From: Acidimicrobiales bacterium
GTDB lineage: Bacteria > Actinomycetota > Acidimicrobiia > Acidimicrobiales > Poriferisodalaceae
DNA length: 64,000 nucleotides
Assembly (NCBI GenBank): GCA_030743005.1
Contig: JASLTG010000006.1
Coordinates: 1 to 64,000 of the forward strand
Direction: 5' to 3'
The notes under the pieces were generated by a model, which saw only the letters and a list, made by a program, of their open reading frames with translations, did not search any database and was not told the origin of the DNA. Of this stretch, positions 1 to 8,391 are shown piece after piece. A program made the position numbers and the translations under genes. Within the stretch, counting starts at the first letter, position 1. Each line of letters starts with the position of its first letter.

Positions 1-150
1 GCAGCAGGTTCCTCAGCTACAGGTTCTTCGGCAGCAGGTTCCTCAGCTACAGGTTCCTCAGCTACAGGTTCTTCGGCAGCAGGTTCCTCAGCTACAGGTT
101 CTTCGGCAGCAGGTTCCTCAGCTACAGGTTCTTCGGCAGCAGGTTCCTCA
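1..150 (-). repeat. 15-bp tandem repeat inside rplJ (Glu/Pro/Ala tail)
   Basis: Ten consecutive 15-bp units of two alternating types (gcagcaggttcctca and gctacaggttcttcg, one hybrid at 46-60) fill 1-150 and may continue past the left edge. Read on the minus strand in the rplJ frame they encode alternating EEPVA and EEPAA. The unit is a multiple of three, so copy-number change would keep the frame. Confidence 0.95.
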
Positions 151-680
151 GCGGAAGCGTCTCCCTTATCTGCCAAAGCCTGAAGCAAGTTGGCCATCTC
201 TGAAAGGAGATTGTTCATCATCGACGCGATTTGTTGGAGTGGAGCCGCAAGCCCACCAGCAATTGAAGACAGAAGCTCGTCGCGAGATGGGAGGTCAGCA
301 AGCTCTCGGACCTGGGCCTCGTCAAGAAGGTCGCCGTTTAAGAGGCCACCCTTGATGATCAAAGCTTCATTAGAAGCAGAAAATTCTTTCAAGGCTTTAG
401 CTGCAGCACCAGGGTCTTTTTCTACGAATGCCAATGCTGTAGGACCAACAAGCATGTCGACTAGGCCTTCGGGGGTGCCTTCATCAAGAGCACGACGTAC
501 CAAGGTGTTTTTGTAGATCTTGTAGACGGTCTCCGCCTCGCGCAACGCACTGCGTAAATCGGCCATCTGGCTTACATCAAGACCTCGATACTCAGTAAAT
601 AAAACCGCCTCAGCTTCATCAAACCGTTCGCGTACATCGTCGATTACAGCGGATTTTTCTGCTCGCTGTTCTTGGCTCAT
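1..680 (-). CDS. rplJ: 50S ribosomal protein L10, 3' end cut by window edge
   Basis: L10 forms the base of the ribosomal stalk and carries the L7/L12 dimers. The frame opens at an ATG (complement of 678-680) and stays open for 226 codons to the left edge, so the C-terminus is missing. The first ~167 residues look like a normal L10: an N-terminal MSQEQRAEK start, then FTEYRGLDVSQ and a YKNTLVRRAL segment, then a C-terminal helix ending near ALADKGD. After it comes an unusual tail of repeating EEPVA/EEPAA five-residue units, encoded by the 15-bp repeats at 1-150. Bacterial L10 is normally about 165-180 residues, so this tail is extra. It is probably co-transcribed with rplL to the left, outside the window. 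Confidence 0.92.
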   Translation of the reverse strand, partial: MSQEQRAEKSAVIDDVRERFDEAEAVLFTEYRGLDVSQMADLRSALREAETVYKIYKNTLVRRALDEGTPEGLVDMLVGPTALAFVEKDPGAAAKALKEFSASNEALIIKGGLLNGDLLDEAQVRELADLPSRDELLSSIAGGLAAPLQQIASMMNNLLSEMANLLQALADKGDASAEEPAAEEPVAEEPAAEEPVAEEPAAEEPVAEEPVAEEPAAEEPVAEEPA

Positions 681-904
681 GTCTCACCCCCCTTGGGTCG
701 TCGGTGCTCGCAGAGCGAACACCGAAGCATTGTCGAAAAGTCAACAAGGGGATTCAGAGTCCGCCTATTCAGGCTCATGACGGTCTCCCATCACGATTTC
801 GGGCCAAGGGCCACCAGAGGTCTACGGCGAGCAGAATTTGGTTGTCAGATCAGGCTAGAGGTGGGATTCACAATTGCAAACTGGCAGATGCCGATCATTT
901 GAAT
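681..904 (-). promoter_or_regulatory. rplJ leader, probable L10 leader RNA
   Basis: The 224 bases between rplA and rplJ hold no gene and form the rplJ 5' leader on the minus strand. Just before rplJ there is a 10-bp hairpin (702-711 with 715-724, 3-base loop). Further upstream, a GTAGACCTCTGGTGG segment (complement of about 818-832) resembles the conserved region of the L10 leader that L10-L12 binds to repress its own operon. The family assignment is from memory of the motif, not a covariance search. Confidence 0.5.
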
Positions 905-1597
905 TTATTCAGTACCAAGTCTGCTTGGATCGACTTTGACACCTGGTCCCATAGTTGATGAGACAGTTACCTTCTTGATGTAACGGCCCTTAGTCGACGC
1001 TGGGCGAGCTCGTTCAATTTCATCCATAACAGCTTTGAAATTAGCTACGAGGTCAGTCGCCTCGAAGCTAGTTTTGCCAATCGCAAGCTGCACATTGCCA
1101 TATTTATCGGTTCGATATTCGACTCTTCCGCCTTTGAATTCGCCCACTGCTTTGGCGATCTCAGTCGTCACCGTGCCTGACTTCGGGTTAGGCATCAGAC
1201 CACGCGGCCCAAGGACGCGCCCTAGCTTGCCTACTAACGGCATCATGTCGGGTGTCGCTATAGCGAGGTCAAACTCAGTGAATCCGCCTTCGATGCGTTC
1301 GGCTAGATCCTCCGCTCCAACTAGATCAGCTCCTGCCTCAGTAGCTTCGGCAGCTAAGTCCCCCTGGGCGAAGACTGCTACTCGCACATCGCCACCAGTT
1401 CCTGAAGGCAATGCAACCGTCCCTCTGACCATCTGGTCTGCTTTGCGTGGGTCTACGCCCAATCCAACAGCAATATCTACTGCCTCATCAAAGTTCGCTG
1501 AGGCCAAGTCTTTGACCAGTCCGACAGCTTCGGCAGGTTCATGGAACTTTTGCCGATCAAAACGTTCGGTTGCGTCGGAATATTTTTTCCCACTCAT
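905..1597 (-). CDS. rplA: 50S ribosomal protein L1
   Basis: L1 builds the mobile L1 stalk that helps deacylated tRNA leave the E site, and it is a translational repressor of the L11 operon in many bacteria. The 230-residue length is normal. The N-terminus (YSDATERFD) and the L1 signature LGRVLGPRGLMPNPKSGTVT in the second half are clear. It lies 69 bases after rplK. That gap contains a 7-bp inverted repeat (1633-1639 with 1649-1655), which could form a small mRNA hairpin ahead of rplA; its role is unknown. Confidence 0.97.
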   Translation of the reverse strand: MSGKKYSDATERFDRQKFHEPAEAVGLVKDLASANFDEAVDIAVGLGVDPRKADQMVRGTVALPSGTGGDVRVAVFAQGDLAAEATEAGADLVGAEDLAERIEGGFTEFDLAIATPDMMPLVGKLGRVLGPRGLMPNPKSGTVTTEIAKAVGEFKGGRVEYRTDKYGNVQLAIGKTSFEATDLVANFKAVMDEIERARPASTKGRYIKKVTVSSTMGPGVKVDPSRLGTE

Positions 1598-1666
1598 TGG
1601 TGTCGCCTTCCAGCTACCTCTTCGTACGCAGTTATTGGGCGAGGTCCCCCCAATAGGCGTTTATAA

Positions 1667-2101
1667 CTAAGAACCTTGAACTTCTATACCCATCGAACGT
1701 GCGGTACCTGCGACTTGAAGTTTCGCTGCTTCAATATCGTTAGCGTTCAAATCGGGCATCTTAATGTTGGCTATTTCCTCTAGTTGTGATTGAGAAATCG
1801 ATCCGACTGCGTCTTCTCGTCCCGGTTCATGGGCAGCTTTGTCAAGTCGAGCGGCTTGTCGAATTAGAACAGACGTTGGCGGCGTTTTTGTGATGAACGT
1901 GAACGACCGGTCTTCAAAGATAGTGATCTCGACGGGGACAATAGACCCCCGCTGATCTTCGGTCTGAGCGTTATAGGCCTTACAAAAGTCCATAATTTGA
2001 ACGCCGTGAGGACCAAGTGCCGTGCCCACTGGAGGCGCGGGGCTAGCTTGTCCAGCTGGGATCTGAATCTTGACCATTGCGGCGACTTTCTTTTTCGCCA
2101 T
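1667..2101 (-). CDS. rplK: 50S ribosomal protein L11
   Basis: L11 binds the GTPase-associated region of 23S rRNA at the stalk base. The 144-residue length is typical. The N-terminal domain has the proline-rich [20 protein letters not shown] segment, the target of thiopeptides in other species. The C-terminal rRNA-binding domain has [18 protein letters not shown] Shine-Dalgarno lies about 8 bases before the ATG. The order nusG-rplK-rplA-rplJ is the standard bacterial arrangement. Confidence 0.97.
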   Translation of the reverse strand: MAKKKVAAMVKIQIPAGQASPAPPVGTALGPHGVQIMDFCKAYNAQTEDQRGSIVPVEITIFEDRSFTFITKTPPTSVLIRQAARLDKAAHEPGREDAVGSISQSQLEEIANIKMPDLNANDIEAAKLQVAGTARSMGIEVQGS

Positions 2102-2193
2102 TAGCGTTCTCCGTGTTGGTGAGGCTCAGGCTTTAGCAAGAGCGAGACATGTCATTGTTTCGGGTTGACCGCAAGATGACAACCAGCTTGGGA

Positions 2194-2934
2194 TCAAATT
2201 TTTGCAACTTGGGCGAAATCTAGTTCCACGGGTGTTTCGCGACCAAAGATGTTGACCAGCACTTTGACCTTCAGTTGCTCTTCATTTATCTCGACTATCT
2301 CACCCTGGAAATCAGCGAATGGGCCTTCTTTAATTCGGACACTCTCGTTGAGCTCGTATAGCAGCCGAGGTTTGATCTTTCGTTGCGGGTCCTCACCGTC
2401 TTTCTTAATTGCCAAGAAGTTGTCTACTTCTTTTCGACGCAAGGGCGATGGTTTTCCGGCGGGCCCGGCGAACCCCGTTACACCAGGAGTGTTTCGGATC
2501 ATGTGGTGTACATCATCGTTTCGGCGACACCGGATCAATAAGTAGCCAGGGAACATCTTTTTCTGGACGACGACACGCTGACCATTACGGAACTCGGTGA
2601 CATCTTCCATTGGAACTACGACTTCATAAATCTTGTCTTCCATATCAAAGTTCTGAACACGGGCTTCTAGGTTCTGTTTGACCTTCTTCTCATAACCAGA
2701 CTGTGTGTGGACGACAAACCACTTTCCCGGCCTGTCGTAGGCAGACACTTCTTGTGCGGCCTCCTCGAGAAGTTCGTCCTCATTGATCACCTCAGTGTCT
2801 TCCGCAGTGTTGTCTGTTTCAACGACACCGCCCTCTGTTTCGATCGCGGTTTCAGGATCTGCGGAAGTTTCAGTGCCCAATAAACGGCGGGCGGCTGCCA
2901 TCGGATCTGTGCTTGAAGAATCGGTGTCAGTCAT
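2194..2934 (-). CDS. nusG: Transcription elongation/antitermination factor NusG
   Basis: NusG binds RNA polymerase and couples transcription to translation and Rho. Residues 1 to about 68 are an acidic, Ser/Thr/Glu-rich extension that E. coli NusG lacks but actinobacterial NusG often has. The NGN domain follows ([19 protein letters not shown]), and a KOW domain ends the protein ([16 protein letters not shown]). It is 246 residues long. The ATG overlaps the secE stop by one base (2934), so the two genes are translationally coupled. Confidence 0.96.
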   Translation of the reverse strand: MTDTDSSSTDPMAAARRLLGTETSADPETAIETEGGVVETDNTAEDTEVINEDELLEEAAQEVSAYDRPGKWFVVHTQSGYEKKVKQNLEARVQNFDMEDKIYEVVVPMEDVTEFRNGQRVVVQKKMFPGYLLIRCRRNDDVHHMIRNTPGVTGFAGPAGKPSPLRRKEVDNFLAIKKDGEDPQRKIKPRLLYELNESVRIKEGPFADFQGEIVEINEEQLKVKVLVNIFGRETPVELDFAQVAKI

Positions 2935-3245
2935 TAGTTCACATCGAAGAGGCGCAGGACCCCTTCGCCGGTTAGGTAGTCCAGGCCTGCGATCAAAGCA
3001 GTCAGGACAACGATGGTGACGAAGACGACTACTGAATAGTTGACGATTTCGTCCTTAGTGGGCCACACCACTTTGCGCAGCTCGCCCTTCACTTCACCTA
3101 CAAACTGGCGAGGACCTGCGCGTTCCGTATCGGGGGATGCCCCAGCTGCAGCAGCGCGACGGTCACGATTGGCGATAGGAGCGCCGTCGGCACTCATTTC
3201 GCCCTGCTTTTGCAGATGCCTTCGTGTTTGTCGATTCATTGCCAT
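2934..3245 (-). CDS. secE: Protein translocase subunit SecE
   Basis: SecE is the small clamp subunit of the SecYEG translocon. It is 103 residues long: a soluble, charged N-terminal extension, the conserved WPTKDE at 61-66, and one membrane helix at about 68-90. This single-span form is typical of Actinobacteria. ATG codons at residues 1 and 3 are both possible starts. tRNA-Trp lies just upstream on the same strand. Confidence 0.95.
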   Translation of the reverse strand: MAMNRQTRRHLQKQGEMSADGAPIANRDRRAAAAGASPDTERAGPRQFVGEVKGELRKVVWPTKDEIVNYSVVVFVTIVVLTALIAGLDYLTGEGVLRLFDVN

Positions 3246-3300
3246 GTGTTTGGTCCGTGTTCGGAGGTGAATAAGTTAACTGTTGAGGGCAACAGCAGAG

Positions 3301-3374
3301 CAGGGCAGGAGGGACTTGAACCCACAACCTTCGGTTTTGGAGACCGGTGCTCTACCAAATTGAGCTACTGCCCT
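3301..3374 (-). tRNA. tRNA-Trp (CCA anticodon)
   Basis: Read on the minus strand it folds as a standard cloverleaf: acceptor AGGGCAG pairs with CTGCCCT, the D arm is GCTC/GAGC, the anticodon loop CTCCAAA has CCA, and the T loop is TTCAAGT. The discriminator base is G, as usual for tRNA-Trp. The 3' CCA is not encoded. Confidence 0.96.
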
Positions 3375-3476
3375 CAGCGGAAAGAAACTTCCTTACGATG
3401 AGGCAGGAAAAACGATAGCAGCGGGCCTGAGGGTTTCCTTTCTTAACGCGCATTGACCTTATATTGAGATGCTGCA

Positions 3477-3818
3477 TTAACTTGCCTGGGTGGTCCGGCG
3501 ACGTCCAGTTCTAGAGGTCAATCCGACAGCAACCGCCACTCCTAAAGCGCATAGACCTGCGATTTTCGATCTTTGCCGTCGAACAATAAATGGGCGTCGA
3601 TCTAAGGAGTCAACCGACTCAAGGATGCGAGTCGCTAAACCCCCTGGAATAGGTAGTTCATCTCGTAAAGATTGGAGTTCTCGCTGTATGCGTCGCTCGC
3701 GGGACATTTCAGCCTGGCATCGAAGACAATGCCGAGCATGGTCTCTGAGCTTTAGAGAACCAATTATCTCTCCGCGGGCCATCGCCCTAATCTGTCTTTG
3801 GTGACGATCACACTGCAT
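3477..3818 (-). CDS. Putative zinc-binding anti-sigma factor (ZAS type)
   Basis: A 113-residue protein directly downstream of the ECF sigma gene. It has the zinc-binding anti-sigma signature His-x3-Cys-x2-Cys at H27, C31 and C34. One hydrophobic segment lies near 84-101, followed by a very basic tail. I chose the ATG at 3818 because GGAG (complement of 3825-3828) precedes it by six bases; this overlaps the sigma stop by 11 bases. Upstream ATGs at 3830 and 3860 lie inside the sigma gene. By analogy with ZAS/ECF pairs it should hold the sigma factor inactive until a signal, often redox or envelope stress, arrives. Confidence 0.75.
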   Translation of the reverse strand: MQCDRHQRQIRAMARGEIIGSLKLRDHARHCLRCQAEMSRERRIQRELQSLRDELPIPGGLATRILESVDSLDRRPFIVRRQRSKIAGLCALGVAVAVGLTSRTGRRRTTQAS

Positions 3819-4410
3819 GGCTAGCTCCATATGAGTTGCCGCCAGTGATAATAGATTCATCTATTTCGCGGCTGGCTTGTACCGCGAGACGCATCCGCTT
3901 TCGGCCTCGATGCAGACGTACTTTGACTGCAGTGGCTGAAATTCCCAATTGTTTAGCGATTTCTGCATGCGCGAGATCGAAGACATCACTTAAGACGACG
4001 ACCGCTCGTAGATTTGCAGGAAGGTCGTCTAACGCATTTTGCACTTCGGCGCTGATTTCGGTGTCATCCAGCCGACGTTCGGGATAGTAGTCACCATTTA
4101 GGTCTACAAAGTCTTGCTGGATTTGGTCGTAACGGTAGCGACTACGGCGCGCCAGTAACGTATTTGCACAGTTAACCGTGATCCGGTGCATCCAGGTGCT
4201 AAATCTCGCTTCGCTACGAAAGTCGATTAAGCCTCGGTAAGCCCTGAAGTACGCTTCTTGTACCACGTCAAGTGCGTCATGATGGTTTCGCGTAAGCCGC
4301 GCAGCCACCATGAATATGTCGCTATAAGTTGCCTCCACAAGGCGCTTGAAGGCCTCGTCGTCGCCGTCTCGGGCGGCTGCGACGTCGGCACGAATCTGCG
4401 GTGTCGGCAT
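3808..4410 (-). CDS. ECF-type RNA polymerase sigma factor (RpoE/SigE-like)
   Basis: A 200-residue group 4 sigma factor. Region 2 spans about residues 29-82 (DIFMVAARLTRNHHDALDVV, then the FSTWMHRITVN segment). Region 4 spans about 127-178 (LDDLPANLRAVVVLSDVFD, then a helix-turn-helix LGISATAVKVRLHRGRKRMR). It is followed by an overlapping ZAS-type anti-sigma gene. The pair sits between tRNA-Trp and tRNA-Met, where many actinobacteria carry rpmG. Its regulon cannot be read from this window. Confidence 0.92.
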   Translation of the reverse strand: MPTPQIRADVAAARDGDDEAFKRLVEATYSDIFMVAARLTRNHHDALDVVQEAYFRAYRGLIDFRSEARFSTWMHRITVNCANTLLARRSRYRYDQIQQDFVDLNGDYYPERRLDDTEISAEVQNALDDLPANLRAVVVLSDVFDLAHAEIAKQLGISATAVKVRLHRGRKRMRLAVQASREIDESIITGGNSYGASHAV

Positions 4411-4526
4411 GACTTGACGCTACTCGCCATTTAGCGGCCTCGTGGGAAACGGCCATGGTTGTTAGTTGTAACCGTGATCTAGTACGACATCATTGTCTAG
4501 ATCCTGGGCCGTTTGGCCACGGGTTG

Positions 4527-4600
4527 TAGCGGGACCGGGGTTCGAACCCGGGACCTCACGATTATGAGCCGTGCGCTCTGACCAACTGAGCTATCCCGCC
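4527..4600 (-). tRNA. tRNA-Met (CAT anticodon, elongator-like)
   Basis: Cloverleaf on the minus strand: acceptor GGCGGGA pairs with TCCCGCT (terminal G-U), anticodon loop CTCATAA, T loop TTCGAAC, discriminator A. The G1-U72 wobble and overall sequence fit elongator Met rather than initiator tRNA. CCA is not encoded. A CAT anticodon could also belong to lysidine-modified tRNA-Ile, which I think less likely. Confidence 0.93.
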
Positions 4601-4615
4601 ATGCTCTCTCGAGCG

Positions 4616-4688
4616 AGCCACGACCGGGATTCGAACCCGGGACCTCCTCCTTACCATGGAGGCGCTCTACCAACTGAGCTATCGCGGC
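4616..4688 (-). tRNA. tRNA-Thr (GGT anticodon)
   Basis: Cloverleaf on the minus strand: acceptor GCCGCGA pairs with TCGTGGC (one G-U), D arm GCTC/GAGC, anticodon loop ATGGTAA between CCTCC and GGAGG, T loop TTCGAAT, discriminator T. CCA is not encoded. It lies 15 bases upstream of tRNA-Met and is probably co-transcribed with it. Confidence 0.96.
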
Positions 4689-4776
4689 AACCATGAACGG
4701 GCGAACCCGCGCAGACTTGAAAGCTTACGGATCAACACCGATGATGCACAACCCCGTGAACGGTACCTTTGGAGAT

Positions 4777-5274
4777 ATGAAGGTCCGTTTGGCCCAACTT
4801 TCTGATGCTGCGGAAATTGCTGACATCTACAACCACGAAGTTGTTTCCGGTGTCGCGACCTTCGATTTAGTTCCAAAATCTCTTGAAGAGCAACGGGACT
4901 GGCTTCGTGATCGATCCGGGGCCCTACCGTGTGTTGTTGCTCTGAATGACGCTGATGCGGTCGTTGGGTGGGCGTGTCTTTCGAAGTACCGCGATAGACC
5001 CGCGTACGGGACCAGCGTCGAAGATTCCATCTATGTTCATCAAGACCATCAGGGCATTGGGATCGGAAATTTATTGCTCGCAGAATTGACACGACTTGCT
5101 GATGAATACGGATTCCACTCGACTTTCGCACGGATAGCAGGTGAAAACCCTTCCTCAGTTGCTCTTCATCAAAAACATGGTTTCGAACTTGTGGGTGTAG
5201 AAAAAGAAGTTGGGCGTAAGTTCGGACGGTGGCTAGATGTGACCATCATGCAGCGACTAACCGGCGGCGTCTAA
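4777..5274 (+). CDS. GNAT-family N-acetyltransferase, phosphinothricin-acetyltransferase-like
   Basis: GNAT enzymes transfer acetyl from acetyl-CoA to an amine. The protein has MKVRLAQLSDAAEIADIYN at its start and the acetyl-CoA binding segment VHQDHQGIGIGNLLLAEL near residues 88-105. The ending (HGFELVGVEKEVGRKFGRWLD) is characteristic of the Pat/YwnH subgroup, which acetylates phosphinothricin, methionine sulfoximine or related amino acids. I chose the ATG at 4777 (GGAG just upstream, 165 residues). An open frame extends to 4693, nearly into the divergent tRNA-Thr, but those residues do not resemble the family. The substrate is unknown. Confidence 0.85.
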   Translation: MKVRLAQLSDAAEIADIYNHEVVSGVATFDLVPKSLEEQRDWLRDRSGALPCVVALNDADAVVGWACLSKYRDRPAYGTSVEDSIYVHQDHQGIGIGNLLLAELTRLADEYGFHSTFARIAGENPSSVALHQKHGFELVGVEKEVGRKFGRWLDVTIMQRLTGGV

Positions 5275-5285
5275 AAATATTTTCT

Positions 5286-6200
5286 TTAGAAATGCCAAGG
5301 GAACTGGTTGAAATCTTGTTCGCGCTTTTCAAGAAATGCGTCACGCCCCTCTACCGCCTCATCGGTTCCGTAAGCCAGACGAGTAGCTTCACCCGCGAAC
5401 ACTTGCTGTCCTATCAGGCCATCATCGGTGAGGTTCAATGCAAACTTTGCCATGCGTTGCGCCGTTGGTGATTTCGAGTTGATTTCTTTCGCCCATTCCA
5501 GCGCCATATTTTCTAGTTCCTTGTGTTCCACCACGGCGTTGACGTCACCCATCAAAAATCGTTCTTCGGCATCGTAGGTACGGCCCAGGAAAAATATTTC
5601 GCGCGCTTTTTTCTGACCAACTTGTTTCGCTAAGTAGGCCGAACCAAATCCTCCATCAAAGCTGGCTACATCGGTATCAGTTTGTTTGAAGCGCGCATGT
5701 TCGCGACTGGCGAGGGTCAAGTCAGCTGTGACGTGAAGGCTATGTCCGCCACCTGCCGCCCAACCAGGAACTACGCAGATCACTATCTTGGGCATCATCC
5801 TGATTAACCGCTGACATTCGAGGATGTGGAGTCTGCCCACTTGGGCTGGGTCAATGGTTTCGCTTGTTTCTCCCTCGGCGTATTTGTAGCCGTCTTTCCC
5901 TCGAATACGTTGATCTCCTCCTGAGCAGAAAGACCACCCCGCATCTTTGGTAGATGGGCCATTGCCTGTCAGTAACACAACTCCGACGTCAGTACTCATC
6001 CGAGCATGGTCTAAAGCGGTGTATAGCTCATCGACTGTGTTCGGTCTAAAGGCGTTACGAATGTCGGGGCGATCAAAGGCGATGCGAACTGTGCCTTGGT
6101 CTATCGCTCGGTGGTAGGTGATGTCTTTGAAATCGAATCTTTCGAGTTCGCGCCACCGCGAAGCATCAAAGATGTCTGAAACATTCGGCAAGTAAGACAT
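5286..6200 (-). CDS. menB: 1,4-dihydroxy-2-naphthoyl-CoA synthase
   Basis: MenB closes the second ring in menaquinone synthesis, converting o-succinylbenzoyl-CoA to 1,4-dihydroxy-2-naphthoyl-CoA. The 304-residue crotonase-fold protein shows the MenB-specific GWSFCSGGDQRIRG segment, PGWAAGGGHSLHVTADLTLAS, and the QTDTDVASFDGGFGSAYLA active-site region. The ending FPWHF is also typical. It is convergent with the GNAT gene (11 bases apart) and divergent from the F420 oxidoreductase gene. It fits the menaquinone-linked respiratory chain that fills the centre of the window. Confidence 0.95.
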   Translation of the reverse strand: MSYLPNVSDIFDASRWRELERFDFKDITYHRAIDQGTVRIAFDRPDIRNAFRPNTVDELYTALDHARMSTDVGVVLLTGNGPSTKDAGWSFCSGGDQRIRGKDGYKYAEGETSETIDPAQVGRLHILECQRLIRMMPKIVICVVPGWAAGGGHSLHVTADLTLASREHARFKQTDTDVASFDGGFGSAYLAKQVGQKKAREIFFLGRTYDAEERFLMGDVNAVVEHKELENMALEWAKEINSKSPTAQRMAKFALNLTDDGLIGQQVFAGEATRLAYGTDEAVEGRDAFLEKREQDFNQFPWHF

Positions 6201-6262
6201 TGGACTCCTGAACCGTCAAGGGTTGTAGTCGTAGATTAGAGGCGTACGTCGAAGGGGGCATC

Positions 6263-7135
6263 ATGAAGTTTGGTCTTAGATATTGCAATACCGATAAGTA
6301 CGCGGCAGATACAGCACTTGCTGTAGAGCTCGTACAGGCCGGTGAAGAAGCTGGTTTTGAATCCGCATGGACGGTCGAACACACCGTTATTCCATCTGGA
6401 TACGACTCGGTCTATCCATATAGCGAGTCCGGGAAAATCGCTGGAGGCGCCGAAGATCTCATCCTGCCCGATCCACTGATCTGGATGGCCCATATGGCGG
6501 GTGCTACCAACACCATCAAATTTGGCACAGCAATCTTGATTTTGCCCCAGCACTCGCCTGTTGTGTGTGCTGCTCAAGTGGCGACATTGGACTACATGTC
6601 TGGTGGGAGAGTGCTTCTGGGCATTGGGGTTGGCTGGCTCAAAGAGGAGTTCGACGCGATCGGTGCGCCTTTTGAACGACGCGGGCCGCGAACGGATGAA
6701 TATGTCGCAGCAATGCGGGAGTTATGGGCAAACGACTGCGCCACGTTCGAAGGTGAATTTGTTCAGTTTGTCGATACTTATTGTCTGCCCAGACCTGTAG
6801 CGGGGTCAGTTCCGATAATTGTGGGGGGAGATACCGACTTCGCGGCTCGCCGAGCTGGTCGACTTGGTGACGGTTACTTCCCTGCTCGCGACACTCCCCA
6901 AGAGCGAATTGACCTTGCCCGACGGACTGCCGAAGAATGCGGAAGGGATCCTGATTCTTTAGAAATCACTATGCCCATGCCAGAAGATCCAGATGACATC
7001 CCAAAAATGAAAGCTCGAGGTGTTGATCGGCTGGTCGTACCGGTGACCGCCATGGCGGGGATGCCCACTCTGATCGATTCGCCCGAAGATGCTCTGCGTT
7101 TTGGGGACATCATTGCGAGGTACTCTGATTTGTAG
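6263..7135 (+). CDS. LLM-class (F420-dependent) oxidoreductase
   Basis: A 290-residue luciferase-like monooxygenase-fold protein. It has the N-terminal MKFGLRYCN strand, an AEEAGFESAWTVEHTVIP segment, MSGGRVLLGIGVGWLKEEFDA, and the PIIVGGDTDFAARRAGRLGDG cofactor-binding region. This pattern matches actinobacterial F420-dependent oxidoreductases of the LLM family. Its substrate cannot be told. The start is supported by an AAGGGGG Shine-Dalgarno (6252-6258). It is convergent with the rhodanese gene, six bases apart. It suggests the cell makes F420. Confidence 0.85.
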   Translation: MKFGLRYCNTDKYAADTALAVELVQAGEEAGFESAWTVEHTVIPSGYDSVYPYSESGKIAGGAEDLILPDPLIWMAHMAGATNTIKFGTAILILPQHSPVVCAAQVATLDYMSGGRVLLGIGVGWLKEEFDAIGAPFERRGPRTDEYVAAMRELWANDCATFEGEFVQFVDTYCLPRPVAGSVPIIVGGDTDFAARRAGRLGDGYFPARDTPQERIDLARRTAEECGRDPDSLEITMPMPEDPDDIPKMKARGVDRLVVPVTAMAGMPTLIDSPEDALRFGDIIARYSDL

Positions 7136-7140
7136 ATTCT

Positions 7141-8391
7141 TTATGCCCAACCCTTGTGCGTGAACCGTGCGAGGGTGTCACGGTCATATTGATCAACTAA
7201 CGCTACTTCCCAGTCGAGATACTGCTGCATTGCCCGTCGTGCTACGTGAGCATCTCCTGGGTCATAGGGAAGGACGACCTGTGGGCTACTAAATGTGAGT
7301 TCACTAGTTCCATGTTCGAGTGAACTCTCATCGCCTAGTTCGTCGTTAATTACATGAGTTTCCCAACCCATTTCCATGAGCCAAGAAGCTGCCATTGTGG
7401 CTCTTGTGAGGTCATCATCAGTTAGAACTATCCGCGATCCTCGGGTAATTGCATATTCGTCAGTGGCTTGAATTAGTTGACCTCCTGGAGCATTTCTGAA
7501 ACCAGCACGATGTCCTTCTTTGTATTCAGCGGGTGTCCGGACATCAAACTGATACAGCGTCCGTGAGTCATCGGATTTCCATTGGTTCATGGTGGAACTG
7601 GTTATTTGGCTCACATCGAAACGTTTGGAGACTTCTTGCGTGGCCGCCGACGCCTGTTGCCGGCCTGTGATGGTGGGGGTCGGTGTCACATCGTCGTTAC
7701 CATGGTCCAGCGTCAAGTCAGCAAGTTCCCATCCCATGGTTCCATTCTCTAATGCGACCACATGGTTAGGGATTCCGGCTCGCACTAGTGATTCCGCTCC
7801 GAGAATGCTGCGGGTTCGCCCCGCACAGTTCACGACAACTGTGGCGTCTTGTTCCAGTAAATCGAACGCTCGGTGCACAAGTTCTCCGCCCGGACACGAG
7901 CGACCGGTGGGAATACTCATACGGTTGAACTCACGTTCAGTTCGTGAGTCCAAAATTACTAATGGGCGCCCTTCTAATATCCATTCGTTGAGTTGTTCTG
8001 CCTTTACGTGTGGTGTTCCATAGTGGCGTTCAACTAATTCGCCAAACAACTTCGATGGCACATTCACACCTGAATAAAGTTCGTGCCCTGCGTCTATCCA
8101 AGATCCGATGCCGCCTTCTAAGACTGTGACGTTTGTCCATCCATTTTTGTTGAGGATGGATTGAAGGGCTCTAGCCTCGTCTTCTTCTTCCCCGGCAATC
8201 ACTATTGGAGTCGAGAGACGTGGGAGGAGAACTTCAGCAGCTACGAGTGCGTCGTCAAGGCGGAGGCTTGCGGCCCACAAAAGATGGCCTTGGCTATAGG
8301 TTTCGTGATCTCGGGGATCAACGATCGCTAATTCGTCAGTGCCGTTGATGGCTGTTACAAGTTCGCTAACCGAAACACTGTCTGTCGTCAC
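7141..8391 (-). CDS. Multidomain rhodanese-like sulfurtransferase
   Basis: A 416-residue protein with about three rhodanese-like domains. Domain 1 (about 8-110) starts VSELVTAINGTDELAIVDPRD and has no active-site Cys (VIAGEEEDEA at the loop position). Domain 2 (about 125-235) has VILDSRTEREFNR and the loop VVVNCAGRTRS with a catalytic-type Cys. Domain 3 (about 255-355) has FDVRTPAEYKEGHRAGF but lacks the Cys (IVLTDDDLTRA). Only the middle domain can therefore carry a persulfide. The start overlaps the end of the cysteine-dioxygenase-like gene by four bases (ATGA), pointing to a shared role in thiol or sulfane-sulfur metabolism. Confidence 0.88.
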   Translation of the reverse strand: MTTDSVSVSELVTAINGTDELAIVDPRDHETYSQGHLLWAASLRLDDALVAAEVLLPRLSTPIVIAGEEEDEARALQSILNKNGWTNVTVLEGGIGSWIDAGHELYSGVNVPSKLFGELVERHYGTPHVKAEQLNEWILEGRPLVILDSRTEREFNRMSIPTGRSCPGGELVHRAFDLLEQDATVVVNCAGRTRSILGAESLVRAGIPNHVVALENGTMGWELADLTLDHGNDDVTPTPTITGRQQASAATQEVSKRFDVSQITSSTMNQWKSDDSRTLYQFDVRTPAEYKEGHRAGFRNAPGGQLIQATDEYAITRGSRIVLTDDDLTRATMAASWLMEMGWETHVINDELGDESSLEHGTSELTFSSPQVVLPYDPGDAHVARRAMQQYLDWEVALVDQYDRDTLARFTHKGWA

